NCBI GenBank assembly: GCA_006226595.1 | Contig: SBGP01000098.1 | Coordinates: forward strand, 62,001-126,000 | Source: Deltaproteobacteria bacterium | GTDB taxonomy: Bacteria > Myxococcota_A > UBA796 > GCA-2862545 | Reading direction: 5' to 3' | DNA: 64,000 nucleotides | In this document: in pieces, positions 37,119 to 46,264 of the stretch | Layout of the letters: the number at the start of each line of letters is the position of its first letter | How positions within the stretch are numbered: the first letter of the stretch is position 1 | Notes under the pieces: generated by a model | Databases searched by the model: none | What the model was told of the DNA's origin: nothing | What the model saw: only the letters and a program-made list of their open reading frames with translations | Program-made: the position numbers and the translations under genes

Positions 37119-38891
37119 ATGTCCCTTCTTCGCGCCTCCCTGCTCGCCCTGCCCTTCACCCTGCTCGCCTGCCAGCCGAACAGCCTGGTGGCGGACGACC
37201 CGATCGCCGACACCGGCGGTGGCGATACCGCGCTCGAGTCGGACACCGACACGGACACAGATGCGGACAGTGACAGCGACTCGGACAGCGACACCGACGC
37301 AGACAGCGACAGTGACTCGGACAGCGACACCGACGCAGACAGCGACAGCGACGCGGACAGCGACACCGACGCAGACAGCGACAGCGACTCGGACAGCGAC
37401 AGCGACGCGGACAGCGACAGTGACGCGGATGCCGACACCGACGCGGACACCGATACCGACACCGACCCCAACGCCTTCCGCGTCGACGTGGTGTGGAGCA
37501 ACAGCTCGCCGAACTCACAGATCAGCGTGACCGTCCACGACCCGCTCGGCCGCAGCAACTGGAACTTCGGCGTCGCCGAGACCGCCGCCGGCAGCGCTGG
37601 CTGGTATGGCGAGGACTGCTACCTGGGCACCGGGTCCTACGCGTTCTGCCACCCGATCTCGGGCAACTACGATCAGCTCGATCAGGTCGGCAGCATCGGC
37701 CAGATCGTCGAGGGCCAGACCACCCTGCTGTGGTCGGGCATGGAGCTCACCTACTACCTCGACGACGGCGCCGGGAACTGCTGGGTGTGGGGCCACGACA
37801 CGTCCTACTACGCAAGCCTCGGGTGCGAGCTGCTCGACGCCAGCGGCGTCGGTTGGGAGCGCCGGGCCGAGTGCAGCGGCATGGACCCTCACGATCCCGG
37901 GCCGCTCACGGGCAAGATCGCGCTCACCTTCGACGACGGGCCGCACACGACGGTCACGCCGCAGATCCTCGCCACGCTGCGGGCGCGCAACGTCCCCGCC
38001 ACCTTCTTCATGCTCGGCGAGAACGTCGCGAACAGCGCCAACGACAGCATCGTCCAGTCCATCGTCGACGACCCGCTGTTCACCGTCGCCAACCACAGCT
38101 ACGACCACGCCGACATGTCCCAGCTGTCCTTCGCGGCGGTTCGCGACGAGATCGGAGAGACCGATGTCCAGCTCGCCGCCTTCGCGAGCGACCGCCCGTG
38201 GTTCCGCTTTCCGTACGGTTCGAGCACCTGCGCGACCGCCGACATCCTCCGGGACGAGTACGGCATGACCCCCGTGGGCTGGCACATCGACACCGGCGAC
38301 TGGTGCTACGCGAGTGGCGGAACGTGCAGCGTGAGCGAGTTCTGGCGCGTGCCCCCCGCCTACGCCAACGACATGATCGGCTACACCGTGGCCCAGGCGC
38401 GGGCGTACAACGGCGGCATCGTGCTGCTCCACGACATCCACCAGTGGACCGCGGACCAGCTTCCTGCGCTGATCACCGCGCTGCAGAACGAGGGTTTCAC
38501 CTTCACCTCGATCGACGATGCCACCGCCTTCCCGCGGCTCAACGCCGACCAGCCCTTCGACTTCCCGTGGATTGGCGAGGCGTGCGACACCCGCGACGAC
38601 CTGTGCTGGCAGATCGAGTGGAACGCACACTGCGAGCCCACGGGCGACCCGGGCCAGCCCAGCTCCGCTGGGGTGTGTGTGCTGCCGTGCACGGGCAGCC
38701 TGCGGTGCACCGACCGCGACGGCACCAGCCCCCTGTTCTGCGCCGACGTCGGCCAGGGCGAGGACTACTGTCTGTCCGAGTCCACCGGGCTCAACACCTG
38801 GTGCGCCGACGTCCCCGGCACCGTGGACCAGACCGTGACCAGCCCGGGCGGCAGCCTGTCCGCGGACGCTTGCGTGCCCTACGCCTGGTAG
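37119..38891 (+). CDS. Polysaccharide deacetylase lipoprotein on a long Asp/Ser linker
   Basis: A 590-residue exported lipoprotein, lipobox LLAC (Cys18). Residues about 41-116 are a nearly pure Asp-Ser/Asp-Thr/Asp-Ala linker. A beta domain of about 140 residues follows. Then the NodB deacetylase: LTFDDGPH (about 269-276) with the metal Asp, NHSYDH (about 325-330) with two metal His, RFPYGSSTC and VLLHDIH. This family removes acetyl groups from chitin, peptidoglycan or other N-acetyl sugars. A Cys-rich tail of about 110 residues closes the protein and may bind carbohydrate. ATG at 37119 opens a good signal peptide. Confidence 0.9.
   Translation: MSLLRASLLALPFTLLACQPNSLVADDPIADTGGGDTALESDTDTDTDADSDSDSDSDTDADSDSDSDSDTDADSDSDADSDTDADSDSDSDSDSDADSDSDADADTDADTDTDTDPNAFRVDVVWSNSSPNSQISVTVHDPLGRSNWNFGVAETAAGSAGWYGEDCYLGTGSYAFCHPISGNYDQLDQVGSIGQIVEGQTTLLWSGMELTYYLDDGAGNCWVWGHDTSYYASLGCELLDASGVGWERRAECSGMDPHDPGPLTGKIALTFDDGPHTTVTPQILATLRARNVPATFFMLGENVANSANDSIVQSIVDDPLFTVANHSYDHADMSQLSFAAVRDEIGETDVQLAAFASDRPWFRFPYGSSTCATADILRDEYGMTPVGWHIDTGDWCYASGGTCSVSEFWRVPPAYANDMIGYTVAQARAYNGGIVLLHDIHQWTADQLPALITALQNEGFTFTSIDDATAFPRLNADQPFDFPWIGEACDTRDDLCWQIEWNAHCEPTGDPGQPSSAGVCVLPCTGSLRCTDRDGTSPLFCADVGQGEDYCLSESTGLNTWCADVPGTVDQTVTSPGGSLSADACVPYAW
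37239..37467 (+). repeat. Asp-Ser/Asp-Thr/Asp-Ala coding repeat
   Basis: About 229 bases of GAC-AGC, GAC-ACC, GAC-GCA/GCG units encoding roughly 76 acidic residues. Larger blocks of about 30 bases (GACAGCGACACCGACGCAGA and similar) recur in register, suggesting expansion by unequal recombination. The lipoprotein at 18461 carries a shorter tract of the same kind. Confidence 0.85.
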
Positions 38892-38897
38892 GCCCGG

Positions 38898-39959
38898 CTA
38901 GCGGCGGACGCCGTCGACGTAGACCGCATCGGGACGCGCGAGGACCAGCGGATCGACGAGCGGGTCCGCGTCAAGCACGAGCAGGCTCGCGGCCTTGCCC
39001 GGGGCGATGGCGCCGTGCTGCTCGAATCCGAACCATGTCGCCGGCGCCGAGGTGCCGGCAGCGAGGATGTCCGCACCGGTGAGCCCCACATCCACCATGC
39101 GCTGGAGCTCATCCGCGGAGATGCCCGTGGCGCGGGCATTTCCAAAGTCCGTGCCGTAGAGCAGCACCGCCCCCCCCGCCCGGAGCCGCTGCACGTTGTC
39201 CGCGACGACCGGGCTCGCGCCGATCGGCGCCGAGTTGAACGCATCGATGGTGAGGATCACCGCCTCGAAGTCGTCGGCGAGCGACGGATCGATGGCATCG
39301 AGCGGGGCGTGGACGAGCAGGTCGACCCCCGCCGTCGCCGCGCGCGCCACCGCCGTCGCTGTCAGCGCGTGGGCGCCGACCTTCAGACCACGCGCGTGCG
39401 CCTGCTCGACGACCGCCGCGACGCTGGCGTCGTCGAGGACCTGCGCGCCGTCCAGCGGCACCTTGATCACCGCGGCCCCCGCGTCCGCGAGCCGGTCCAC
39501 CGCCGCCCGCGCTGCCGTGGCGTCCGCACACTCGATGCCGTAGCCGTCCGCTCCCCAGCTGGTCGTCGGGTAGCCCTCGATCGCCGTGACCATCGGGCCC
39601 GACCACCGCATCGCGATGCCGTCGGGCACGGTGCCGATGAACCGCTCGGGAGCCGCCCAGTCCACCGCCGCCACCACACCCCCGTCGCGCATCTCGGCGG
39701 TCCGAGGGTCGTAGGCGAAGTGCACGTGGCTGTCGATGAATGCCGGGACGACGTACTGCCCACTCACATCGATGCGAGCGGGGGCGTCGAGCGCGGCCCC
39801 GACAGCGACGACGAGCCCGTCACGCACCTCCACGTCGACGACCCCCTGCCCGACGACCGTTCCGCCGGCGAGCACGAAGTGGTCCGGCGAGTCCGCGAGA
39901 GCGGTCTCCGAGGCCGAGGGGGCACAGGCGGCGAGGGCGAGGGCGAACCAGGAGCGCAT
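38898..39959 (-). CDS. Amidohydrolase-family lipoprotein
   Basis: A 353-residue exported protein with lipobox LAAC (Cys12). The metal-dependent amidohydrolase fold is shown by VVPAFIDSHVHFAYD (His-x-His, about 69-83), a conserved Lys in AVIKVPLDG, His in VGAHALTATAV, His in DLLVHAPLD, and the final metal Asp in LLYGTDFG. The N- and C-terminal strands form the usual beta sandwich (AIAPGKAASLLVLDADPL). Such lipid-anchored members include imidazolonepropionase-like and prolidase-like enzymes; the substrate is unknown. ATG at 39959 begins the signal peptide. The cyclase-FHA gene ends 40 bases upstream on the same strand. Confidence 0.85.
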   Translation of the reverse strand: MRSWFALALAACAPSASETALADSPDHFVLAGGTVVGQGVVDVEVRDGLVVAVGAALDAPARIDVSGQYVVPAFIDSHVHFAYDPRTAEMRDGGVVAAVDWAAPERFIGTVPDGIAMRWSGPMVTAIEGYPTTSWGADGYGIECADATAARAAVDRLADAGAAVIKVPLDGAQVLDDASVAAVVEQAHARGLKVGAHALTATAVARAATAGVDLLVHAPLDAIDPSLADDFEAVILTIDAFNSAPIGASPVVADNVQRLRAGGAVLLYGTDFGNARATGISADELQRMVDVGLTGADILAAGTSAPATWFGFEQHGAIAPGKAASLLVLDADPLVDPLVLARPDAVYVDGVRR

Positions 39960-39999
39960 GACCACACGTCTCTCGATCCGGGTCCGGGCGCCACCTTCG

Positions 40000-41115
40000 C
40001 TACCCAAGCGCGACGAGCACGCCCCCGAGGATCAGGGCCACGAGCAGCAGTCCGCCGATCAACGCCGCCGCCATCGCGCCGCGGCTCGGTCCCGTGTGCA
40101 CATCCGAAGCCCGGAGCACGCGGGTCGCCACCGTGAACTGCTCGTCCGCCGCCCGGGCCTTCTCGGCCTTCTTCGTGCCGATCTGCAGCCTGAACTCGAC
40201 CTCTCCGATGCGCAGGCGGTCGTCCTGCTGAAGCGGCATGCCCTTCACCGGCTGGCCGTTCACGAAGGTGCCGTTGGTGCTGCCCTCGTCCCGCACCACG
40301 AAGTGGCCCTGCGGATCGACGCGCAGCGAGCAGTGCACCTTGGACACGCCGTCCTCGGCGAGCACGAGGTCGCAGGCACTGCTGCGTCCGATGGTCACCG
40401 CGCGTCGCGTGACCGGAAACGCGAAGCGCGGGCCCCCCACGCGATGCAGGAAGCCGAACACCCGCAGGCTGGCGGTGTGATCGCCGGCGGCGACCTGTGG
40501 CGGCGGCAGCGTGCGCATCGACAGCGTGGGCGGCAACACCTGCACGAGGTCGATGGCCTCGGGGATGCCCTTGAGGTGCTGGCCCTTGAAGTGCTCGACC
40601 ACGAGGCCGGGCAGCTCGCCCTGGACTCGCATCCACACCGGACCCGTGATCAGGATCTGGCCGCCGGCAGCAGCGGCGGAGACGCGAGCGGCGCGATTCA
40701 CGACCGGGCCGAAGTAGTCGGTGCGACCGGTCATGGGATTCAAGCGGGCCAGCGGCGCCCCCGTGTGCACGCCCATGCGCACGCGCAGACCCTTGAAGCC
40801 CGGCGCCTCCAGGGCCGCAGGCTCGGTGGACAGCGCCTCGGGCCAGTCCACGCGCATCAGCGACTCCTGGACCGCCATGCAGAAGGACACCGCATGACGC
40901 GCGACCTCGAACACGACCATGAACGCGTCGCCCTCGGCCTTTACCTCGTAGCCGCCGTAGGACTCGATGCACTGCCGGACCAGCGCGTCGTGGAGGCGCA
41001 ACGCCACCGCCATCTCGGACTCGTGGCGCTCCCAGAGCCCCGTCGAGCCCTCGATGTCCGTGAACACGATGCTCACCGCGCCGATCGGTGCCCCATCCTC
41101 GGGCTCCTCCGACAT
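40000..41115 (-). CDS. Class III nucleotide cyclase fused to FHA domain and C-terminal membrane anchor
   Basis: A 371-residue protein in three parts. Residues 12-190 are a class III adenylate/guanylate cyclase with metal Asp20 (VFTDIEGST) and Asp63 (AEGDAF), purine-contact Lys59 and transition-state Asn140/Arg144 (NRAAR). Residues about 235-310 are an FHA phosphothreonine-binding domain (GRSSACD, SKVH, STNGTF). Residues about 347-371 are one hydrophobic segment at the extreme C-terminus, so the protein looks tail-anchored with both domains in the cytoplasm. The full residue set predicts an active homodimeric cyclase whose location or activity may depend on a phosphorylated partner. ATG at 41115 follows GGAGG. 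Confidence 0.88.
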   Translation of the reverse strand: MSEEPEDGAPIGAVSIVFTDIEGSTGLWERHESEMAVALRLHDALVRQCIESYGGYEVKAEGDAFMVVFEVARHAVSFCMAVQESLMRVDWPEALSTEPAALEAPGFKGLRVRMGVHTGAPLARLNPMTGRTDYFGPVVNRAARVSAAAAGGQILITGPVWMRVQGELPGLVVEHFKGQHLKGIPEAIDLVQVLPPTLSMRTLPPPQVAAGDHTASLRVFGFLHRVGGPRFAFPVTRRAVTIGRSSACDLVLAEDGVSKVHCSLRVDPQGHFVVRDEGSTNGTFVNGQPVKGMPLQQDDRLRIGEVEFRLQIGTKKAEKARAADEQFTVATRVLRASDVHTGPSRGAMAAALIGGLLLVALILGGVLVALG

Positions 41116-41336
41116 GCCGCCTCCAACCGGGTCGGACGCTACCATGGGCCGGCGTCGACGAGCGCCGACGGCCAGCGGTCCACGCCACCGCACCACGCCA
41201 CCTCCCCGCTACGCGGGAGATCGTGGGGCGGCATGTCCCCGGGGCAACCCGCGGTCGACATCGCGCGACGCGGACGCGCACCACCGCGCCCCGGCCGTCC
41301 GCAATGGTTATGCTCCCGGGCTTCCCTCGGAGAGCC

Positions 41337-42848
41337 ATGCAGTCCGGACCCGACCACCTCGCCGCCTTCGCCAACCTCCTCGACCTCGCCAACGACGCGG
41401 TGGGAGGCCAGGCCCTGCTCGCCAGCGACGACTTCTTCGCCGAGAAGGAGAACCTGGTGAAGGCCGCCCCCGCCGTGTTCGACCCCGATGCGTACACGGA
41501 CCGCGGCAAGGAGATGGACGGCTGGGAGAGCCGACGTCAGCGCATCCCCGGCCACGACTGGTGCATCGTGAAGCTCGGCATTCCCGGGCGTATCCGTGGC
41601 GTCGACATCGACACCTCCCACTTCACCGGCAACCAGCCGCCGTATGGCGCCGTGTACGGCATTTGCGCCGCGGCGGACGCGGACCCGCGCGTGCTGCGCG
41701 ACCGCACGGACTGGATCCAGCTCACGCCCCAGGTCCCGCTGCGCCCGGGCTCGCACAACCTGTTCGCCACCGTCGACGGCACAGTGGTCACGCACGTGCG
41801 CCTCGACATCTACCCCGACGGCGGCGTCGCTCGGCTGCGCTGCTACGGCGAGCCCGTGCCGGACGAAGCCGCGGACACCCGCATCGACCTCGCCGCCTCC
41901 GTTCACGGGGGTCGCGCGATTGCGGCCAGCGACCAGTTCTACTCGCCCCCGGACAACCTCCTCGCCCCCGGCCTTCCCAAGAACATGGGCGGCGGCTGGG
42001 AGACGCGTCGTCGGCGCACCGCCGGCAACGACTGGGTGCTCGTCGAGCTCGGCCAGGCCGGGCTGATCGACGCGCTCGTCGTCGACACCACCCACTTCAA
42101 GGGCAACTTCCCCGACCGCGCTCGGGTCCGCGGCGTGTACTGGCCGGGAGCGCCGGTGACCGCGCTGCTCGGGTCCGAGCACTGGGAGGACGTGCTTCCC
42201 GAGTCCAAGCTGCGCGCGCACGAGTCGCACGTGTTCCCGCAGCTCAGCTCGCGTGGGCCGTTCACCCACCTGCTGCTCGACATCCTCCCCTGCGGCGGCA
42301 TCGCCCGCTTCCGGGCCATGGGTCACCCCGCGCAGCCCGAGCCGCGCGATGCCCTGCTCGACGCGGTGAACGGGCCGGAGGCCGAGGCCGCGTTCCGTCG
42401 CTGCTGCGGCTCGAATGCCTGGGTCGAGGGCATGCTCGCCGCCGGACCGTACAGGAGCCGGGCGCAGCTGTTCGGCACCGCCGAGCACGTGTGGTGGCAC
42501 CTCGGGGAGGGCCACTGGCGCGAGGCGTTCACGCATCACCCGCGCATCGGCGCCGATGTGGACAAGCTGCGCGAGAAGTTCGCCGCCACCGCTGACCTCT
42601 CCGCCGCCGAGCAGGGCGACGCCGTCGCCTCCGCCTCCGAGGAGGTCCTCCAGGCCCTCGCGGCCGGAAACCGCGCCTACGAGGAGCGCTTCGGCTACCT
42701 GTTCATCGTCAAGGCCAGTGGCAAGTCCGCCGCCGAGATGCTCGCACTGCTCGAGCAGCGCCTCGACAACCCGCCCGCGGCGGAGATCCGCATTGCTGCC
42801 GGCGAGCAGGCGAAGATCACGCGCCATCGCCTGCTGACCGCCGACTAG
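41337..42848 (+). CDS. Allantoicase-OHCU decarboxylase fusion
   Basis: A 503-residue two-enzyme fusion in purine catabolism. Residues 1-335 are a full-length allantoicase made of two related beta-sandwich halves (KEMDGWESRRQRIPGHDWCIVKLG and its echo KNMGGGWETRRRRTAGNDWVLVELG); this hydrolyses allantoate to ureidoglycolate and urea. Residues about 340-503 are an OHCU decarboxylase (UraD), recognised by HHPRIGADV and FGYLFIVKASGKSAAEML; it makes S-allantoin. The two halves act at non-consecutive steps, on either side of allantoinase. ATG at 41337 follows GGAGAG. HIU hydrolase follows 36 bases later. Confidence 0.9.
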   Translation: MQSGPDHLAAFANLLDLANDAVGGQALLASDDFFAEKENLVKAAPAVFDPDAYTDRGKEMDGWESRRQRIPGHDWCIVKLGIPGRIRGVDIDTSHFTGNQPPYGAVYGICAAADADPRVLRDRTDWIQLTPQVPLRPGSHNLFATVDGTVVTHVRLDIYPDGGVARLRCYGEPVPDEAADTRIDLAASVHGGRAIAASDQFYSPPDNLLAPGLPKNMGGGWETRRRRTAGNDWVLVELGQAGLIDALVVDTTHFKGNFPDRARVRGVYWPGAPVTALLGSEHWEDVLPESKLRAHESHVFPQLSSRGPFTHLLLDILPCGGIARFRAMGHPAQPEPRDALLDAVNGPEAEAAFRRCCGSNAWVEGMLAAGPYRSRAQLFGTAEHVWWHLGEGHWREAFTHHPRIGADVDKLREKFAATADLSAAEQGDAVASASEEVLQALAAGNRAYEERFGYLFIVKASGKSAAEMLALLEQRLDNPPAAEIRIAAGEQAKITRHRLLTAD

Positions 42849-42884
42849 CGCCTCGCGATCCCCTGCTCGACTGGAGAGCCTCGC

Positions 42885-43220
42885 ATGAGAAGCCCGATCA
42901 CTACCCACGTGCTCGACACCGCCACCGGACGCCCCGCCGAGGGCTGCCCGCTGACGCTGTTCGCCGTGCACGACGAGATCTACACCGAGCTCGCGAGCGG
43001 CGTCACCAACGCCGATGGGCGGGTCACCGACCTGCTCGCGCCGGGCAGCCTGACGCCCGGCCGCTACCGCATGACCTTCGACGTCGCGACCTACTTCGGC
43101 GACGCGCCGAGCTTCTACCCGGTGGTTCACGTGGACTTCCTCATCGTCGCGACCGACGAGCACTACCACGTGCCCCTGCTCCTCTCTCCCTACGGCTACA
43201 GCACCTACCGCGGCTCCTGA
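42885..43220 (+). CDS. uraH: 5-hydroxyisourate hydrolase (transthyretin-like)
   Basis: A 111-residue transthyretin-related protein. The start ITTHVLDTATGRPAEG and the C-terminal signature LLSPYGYSTYRGS identify HIU hydrolase, including the catalytic His near the start and the Tyr-Arg-Gly-Ser end. It hydrolyses the product of urate oxidase to OHCU, the substrate of the UraD half encoded just upstream. No signal peptide, so cytoplasmic. The spacing within the cluster (36 and 23 bases) indicates an operon. Confidence 0.95.
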   Translation: MRSPITTHVLDTATGRPAEGCPLTLFAVHDEIYTELASGVTNADGRVTDLLAPGSLTPGRYRMTFDVATYFGDAPSFYPVVHVDFLIVATDEHYHVPLLLSPYGYSTYRGS

Positions 43221-43243
43221 GCCCGGTCTTCGCGGAGTCCCCG

Positions 43244-44584
43244 ATGCCGACTTCCCTCGATCCCTCCCTCGTCGCGAGCGTGCTCGGCACGCTCACCGCC
43301 GCCAACCGCGCCTTCGAGGCCGCGTACCCCGGCGAGCCGGCGACCCGTCAGCCGCTGCACACCGTGTACGGCGGCGGGCAGCTGTTCTCCTCGGACACCA
43401 CGGTCAAGCTCGGTCAGCTGGCCATGCGCGCGCTCGACACCTACGCCCCCGACGCGGCGACCCTCGCCGAGGCGCTCGCGCTTCCGGGCGACGCCGAGCT
43501 TCACCAGGTCGTGTACGACCGCGTCGTCGCCAAGCTCGAGCGCGAGCCGGTCGAGGACTTCCGCATCGACTTCGAGGACGGCTTCGGCAACCGCCCCGAC
43601 GACGAAGAGGACATGCACGCCGAGCGCGCCGCCCGCGAGGTCGCGAAGGGCATGCGCGAGGGCACGCTGCCGCCGTTCATCGGCATCCGCATCAAGCCGT
43701 TCACCGAGGAGCTCAAGGCGCGCAGCGCGCGGACCCTCGACATCTTCGTGAGCACGCTGCTCGCGGAGACCGGTGGACAGCTGCCCGAGAACTTCGTGAT
43801 CACCCTGCCCAAGGTTCCGATCCCGGAGCAGGTCGACGCTTTCGTGGTCCTGCTCGACGCACTCGAGCAGGCGCATGGCCTCGACCACGGCACCCTGAAG
43901 ATGGAGTTCATGGTCGAGCTCACGCAGACCATCCTCGGCGAGGGCGGCTACAGCCCGCTGCCGAGCATTCTCCGGGCGTGCCAGGGACGCTGCACCGGCG
44001 CGCACTTCGGCACCTACGACTACACGGCCTCGGCGCAGATCACCGCCGCGCATCAGGTCATGGACCACCCCGCGTGCGACTTCGCGAAGCACGTCATGAA
44101 GAACACGCTCGCCGGCACTGGCGTGTTCCTCTCGGACGGCGCAACCAACGTCATGCCCGTGGGCCCCCACAAGGGCGAGCTCACCGAAGCCCAGGCCGCC
44201 GAGAACCGGGCCGTCGTCCACGGCGCGTGGCGCCTGGCGTCGAGCCACATCCGCCACAGCCTCGAGGGCGGCTTCTTCCAGGGCTGGGACCTGCACCCCG
44301 CGCAGCTTCCGGTGCGCTACGCGACCTGCTTCGCGTTCTACCTGGAAGGCCACGCCGCCGCGTCCGAGCGCCTGAAGAACTTCATCGACAAGGCGGCGCA
44401 GGCGACGCTCGTCGGCGATGTGTTCGACGACGCCGCCACCGGACAGGGACTGCTCAACACCTTCCTGCGCGCACTCAACTCGGGTGCCATCACCCTCGAC
44501 GAGGTGGCCGAGACCGGCCTCACCCTCGAGGAGATCCAGAGCCGTAGCTTCGTGCAGATCCTCAAGGGCCGGCGCAAGATCTAG
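43244..44584 (+). CDS. CitE/HpcH-like aldolase-family protein of the purine cluster
   Basis: A 446-residue protein related to the HpcH/HpaI/CitE TIM-barrel superfamily, whose members bind Mg2+ and form or break C-C bonds of 2-oxo acids. The metal-site segment DFRIDFEDGFGNRPDDE (about 104-120) and FVITLPKVP / MEFMVELTQ strands fit. I believe this long form is known from genomes next to allantoate genes, sometimes with a misleading phosphoenolpyruvate-kinase label, but I cannot check this. CitE-like enzymes can act as malate synthases, so a role in using the glyoxylate from allantoate breakdown is a reasonable inference. Last gene of the cluster. Confidence 0.75.
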   Translation: MPTSLDPSLVASVLGTLTAANRAFEAAYPGEPATRQPLHTVYGGGQLFSSDTTVKLGQLAMRALDTYAPDAATLAEALALPGDAELHQVVYDRVVAKLEREPVEDFRIDFEDGFGNRPDDEEDMHAERAAREVAKGMREGTLPPFIGIRIKPFTEELKARSARTLDIFVSTLLAETGGQLPENFVITLPKVPIPEQVDAFVVLLDALEQAHGLDHGTLKMEFMVELTQTILGEGGYSPLPSILRACQGRCTGAHFGTYDYTASAQITAAHQVMDHPACDFAKHVMKNTLAGTGVFLSDGATNVMPVGPHKGELTEAQAAENRAVVHGAWRLASSHIRHSLEGGFFQGWDLHPAQLPVRYATCFAFYLEGHAAASERLKNFIDKAAQATLVGDVFDDAATGQGLLNTFLRALNSGAITLDEVAETGLTLEEIQSRSFVQILKGRRKI

Positions 44585-44613
44585 GAAGGCCCTGGTACGC
44601 TGGGTTCGGACCC

Positions 44614-45567
44614 GTGGACGCCGAGACCAAACAACGCCTCCAGGCAGCGCTCGATGCGCGCGCGCATGACGTTCACCGCGTGATGTTCGCGCCGCTGTGC
44701 GCGTTCTACACCCTGGTCTCCGCGGCCCACACGATGCTGCTCACCCCGGAGGAGCAGGCGTACATCGTGCCGGTGGCGGTGGGCAGCGCGGTGTGGTTCG
44801 GAGTGGCGTCCATGGTGCGCACCCGGCCATGGTGGGTGGACCGCCCGCGCCTGCTCACCGCAGCCTTTGCCCTCGTGGTCGGCGCGAACAGCATCGTGCA
44901 CTTGGTGGTCACCCAGAGCCCCGTTCAGACCACGAACGTGCTGCTCGCGATGGTCGGCGCCGGCGTGCTCATCGCTGACCGAAGCGTGTATGCGCTCACC
45001 GTGGCTGGCTTGCTGGGCGGCTTCGCCCTCGGCGTCGCCGTGAGCCCGAGCGACCCGAGCTGGGTACACTTCGGGTTCGCGCTCGGTGCCTCGGCCGTGC
45101 TGTCGATGATCGCCTACGCCGCGCAGTTCCAGGCCCTGAAACGCCGCGTCGTCGCGGAGGTGGAGCGCGATCGCACCGACCTTGCGCGCCGCGTCCAGGC
45201 CTCGGAGCTGCTCGCCCAGGAGTCGCGCTACCGCGTGCTCGTGTCGATGGCGCCGACGGCGATGTTCGTGCTCCAGGGCGAGAGCATCCAGTTCGCGAAC
45301 CGCGCCGCAGCCACCCTGGTCGGCAGTGAGTCCCCCACGAGCCTGGTGGGCCAGTCCTGCGAGTGCTTCGTCGCCGAGAACGAGCGAACGACGTTCAGGG
45401 CCTGGCTCGACGGCCGACGAACCGAGGACGACCCGGGAGCGCTCGGGTGCACGCTGAACACCGTGACCTGGCCCCCTCCCAGGGTCGAGCTCACCGCGAC
45501 GCCCATCTCCTGGGAGGGCCAGCCCGCCACCCTCCTGCTCGCGTCTCGCCTGGTCGACCCGAGCTGA
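44614..45567 (+). CDS. Membrane protein with PAS-like domain
   Basis: A 317-residue protein. Residues about 22-175 contain five or six hydrophobic segments, followed by a short coiled coil (LKRRVVAEVERDRTDLARRVQASELLAQESRYR) and a PAS-like sensor domain of about 100 residues (VLVSMAPTAMFVLQGESIQFANRAAATL). It stops there: no histidine kinase, cyclase or GGDEF output follows. The layout is that of a truncated sensor kinase. It may signal through a partner, or its output domain may have been lost. GTG at 44614 follows the CitE-like gene by 29 bases. Confidence 0.78.
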   Translation: MDAETKQRLQAALDARAHDVHRVMFAPLCAFYTLVSAAHTMLLTPEEQAYIVPVAVGSAVWFGVASMVRTRPWWVDRPRLLTAAFALVVGANSIVHLVVTQSPVQTTNVLLAMVGAGVLIADRSVYALTVAGLLGGFALGVAVSPSDPSWVHFGFALGASAVLSMIAYAAQFQALKRRVVAEVERDRTDLARRVQASELLAQESRYRVLVSMAPTAMFVLQGESIQFANRAAATLVGSESPTSLVGQSCECFVAENERTTFRAWLDGRRTEDDPGALGCTLNTVTWPPPRVELTATPISWEGQPATLLLASRLVDPS

Positions 45568-45613
45568 GGCTGCGGACCTTTCCGATGCTGTCCGTGGTGG
45601 CTAGCTTCCGCCC

Positions 45614-46264
45614 ATGCTCACGCTCGCCCACGAGTTCCTGCTCCTCGCGCTCGACGACCAGCGCGGCACCTCCCTCGCGCAAGACGCATTCGTCCTCCAG
45701 GGAGGCGTGTCGGCCGCGTTCCTCGCCGAGATGATGTTCCGCGACCGCCTCGTTCCCGTCCAGGCGAACAAGTTCCAGCTTGCGGAGGGACCCCTGTCCG
45801 AGGGCGTGCTCGGCGAGGTCGAGGAGACGCTGGTCGGTCGCAAGCCAGGCTCGCTCGACAAGTGCATGGGCTGGCTGCGAGGCTTCTTCGGCAACCGCGA
45901 TCTCGAAGGCTGGCTGAAGGCGGATCTGGTCACCCGAGGCGTGCTCGATCAGACGCCGGACCGGTTCTTGTTCCTCACCTGGCGCACCCGGTTTCCCGCC
46001 GTCGACATGGCCACCGAGAATGCGCTCATCGCGCGGCTTCGCGAGCACCTGGCCACGGCCGGTCACGACGAGCCCCCTTGCCGCGACGACGCGCTGATCA
46101 GCATCCTCAGGGCGAGCAAGATGCTCGGCACCGTGTGGAGCGAGGACGAGGTCGAGACGCTTCGCCCGCAGCTGCTCGAGCGCACCCGCCGTGCGCCAAT
46201 CGGCAAGGTCGCGAAGACGTACGGCGACCAGCTGCGCATGGCCGCGACGATGGCGTCCACGTGA
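45614..46264 (+). CDS. GPP34-family (Golgi phosphoprotein 3-like) protein
   Basis: A 216-residue protein of the GPP34 family, to which eukaryotic GOLPH3/Vps74 belong. The opening LTLAHEFLLLALDDQRGT and the later DRLVPVQANKFQL and LVTRGVLDQTPDRFLFLTWRTRFPAVD fit the family pattern. GOLPH3 binds phosphatidylinositol-4-phosphate and sorts glycosyltransferases; the bacterial role is unknown. It is co-translated with the CAP-domain protein (GTGA overlap at 46261). No signal peptide or membrane helix, consistent with a peripheral membrane protein. Confidence 0.85.
   Translation: MLTLAHEFLLLALDDQRGTSLAQDAFVLQGGVSAAFLAEMMFRDRLVPVQANKFQLAEGPLSEGVLGEVEETLVGRKPGSLDKCMGWLRGFFGNRDLEGWLKADLVTRGVLDQTPDRFLFLTWRTRFPAVDMATENALIARLREHLATAGHDEPPCRDDALISILRASKMLGTVWSEDEVETLRPQLLERTRRAPIGKVAKTYGDQLRMAATMAST

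Noticed and set aside
41116-41336. Promoters in the 221-base gap between the cyclase and allantoicase genes
   Set aside because: Both strands must start here, but no pair of boxes with correct spacing stood out.
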